From the NCBI GenBank assembly GCA_036835375.1, contig DAITMB010000123.1, forward strand, positions 1 to 14,658: a stretch of DNA of 14,658 nucleotides, in the 5' to 3' direction. Source of the stretch: JANQTF01 sp036835375. GTDB taxonomy: Bacteria; Bacteroidota; Bacteroidia; J057. The translations under genes were made by a program, and so were the position numbers. Below, piece after piece: positions 14,578 to 14,658 of this stretch (position 1 is the stretch's first letter; the number at the start of each line of letters is the position of its first letter). Under the pieces are notes generated by a model. It was not told the origin of the DNA. It did not search any database and saw nothing but the letters and a program-made list of their open reading frames with translations.

Positions 14578-14658
14578 GAATGTGCCTCCTTGTCAACCGC
14601 ATTTTATCGTATTGCCCATTCGCGATTTTTCACCGAAGCAAATGATTTTTGTTTCTGC

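Overview
The window looks like chromosomal DNA of a member of the Bacteroidota, possibly a Saprospiria-type lineage. The phylum call rests on four things seen together. Several start codons lack a Shine-Dalgarno sequence, and promoter-like boxes of the TAnnTTTG (-7) type lie in front of several genes. There is an OmpP1/FadL-type porin, a long fused alpha+beta 2-oxoacid dehydrogenase E1, and an acyltransferase with an NHRDI-type motif. The class-level guess is weak. The gene content is mainly housekeeping and envelope-related. I saw no transposase, integrase, CRISPR array, phage gene or recognisable defence locus.

Left part (1-4220). A minus-strand lipoprotein gene is cut by the window edge and has a well-formed Bacteroidota promoter. 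Next comes a minus-strand FadL-like outer-membrane transporter gene. Divergent from it are a cytoplasmic family 2 glycosyltransferase and, 40 bp downstream, a large membrane-anchored protein of unknown function (DUF3352-like). These two probably form an operon that ends at a hairpin at 4190-4220.

Centre (4221-8800). A 346-bp gene-free gap precedes the fused E1 gene of a 2-oxoacid dehydrogenase complex; no E2 or E3 gene lies beside it. A perfect 18-bp-stem hairpin separates it from the convergent trigger factor gene (tig), which apparently starts with TTG. Upstream of tig on the same strand is a tRNA-Leu(UAG) gene with its own promoter and terminator.

Right part (8801-14658). Divergent from the tRNA is a full-length bifunctional (p)ppGpp synthetase/hydrolase gene of the RelA/SpoT family. 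It is followed by an AT-rich gap, a doubtful small membrane ORF overlapping a lipoprotein gene, a bidirectional terminator, and a short array of 14-bp repeats. Two minus-strand genes close the window: a PlsC/LPLAT-like acyltransferase with unusual motif residues, and a short lipoprotein that looks like the start of a much larger beta-helix protein cut by a stop codon.

The genes do not form one pathway. Three themes recur: envelope and lipid biology (FadL porin, glycosyltransferase, acyltransferase, lipoproteins), protein and RNA homeostasis (trigger factor, tRNA-Leu, stringent response), and central carbon or branched-chain metabolism (E1). I found no convincing new multi-gene system. The items most worth a second look are the altered active-site motifs in E1 and the acyltransferase, the truncated beta-helix lipoprotein, the uncharacterised glycosyltransferase/membrane-protein pair, and the 14-bp repeat array.
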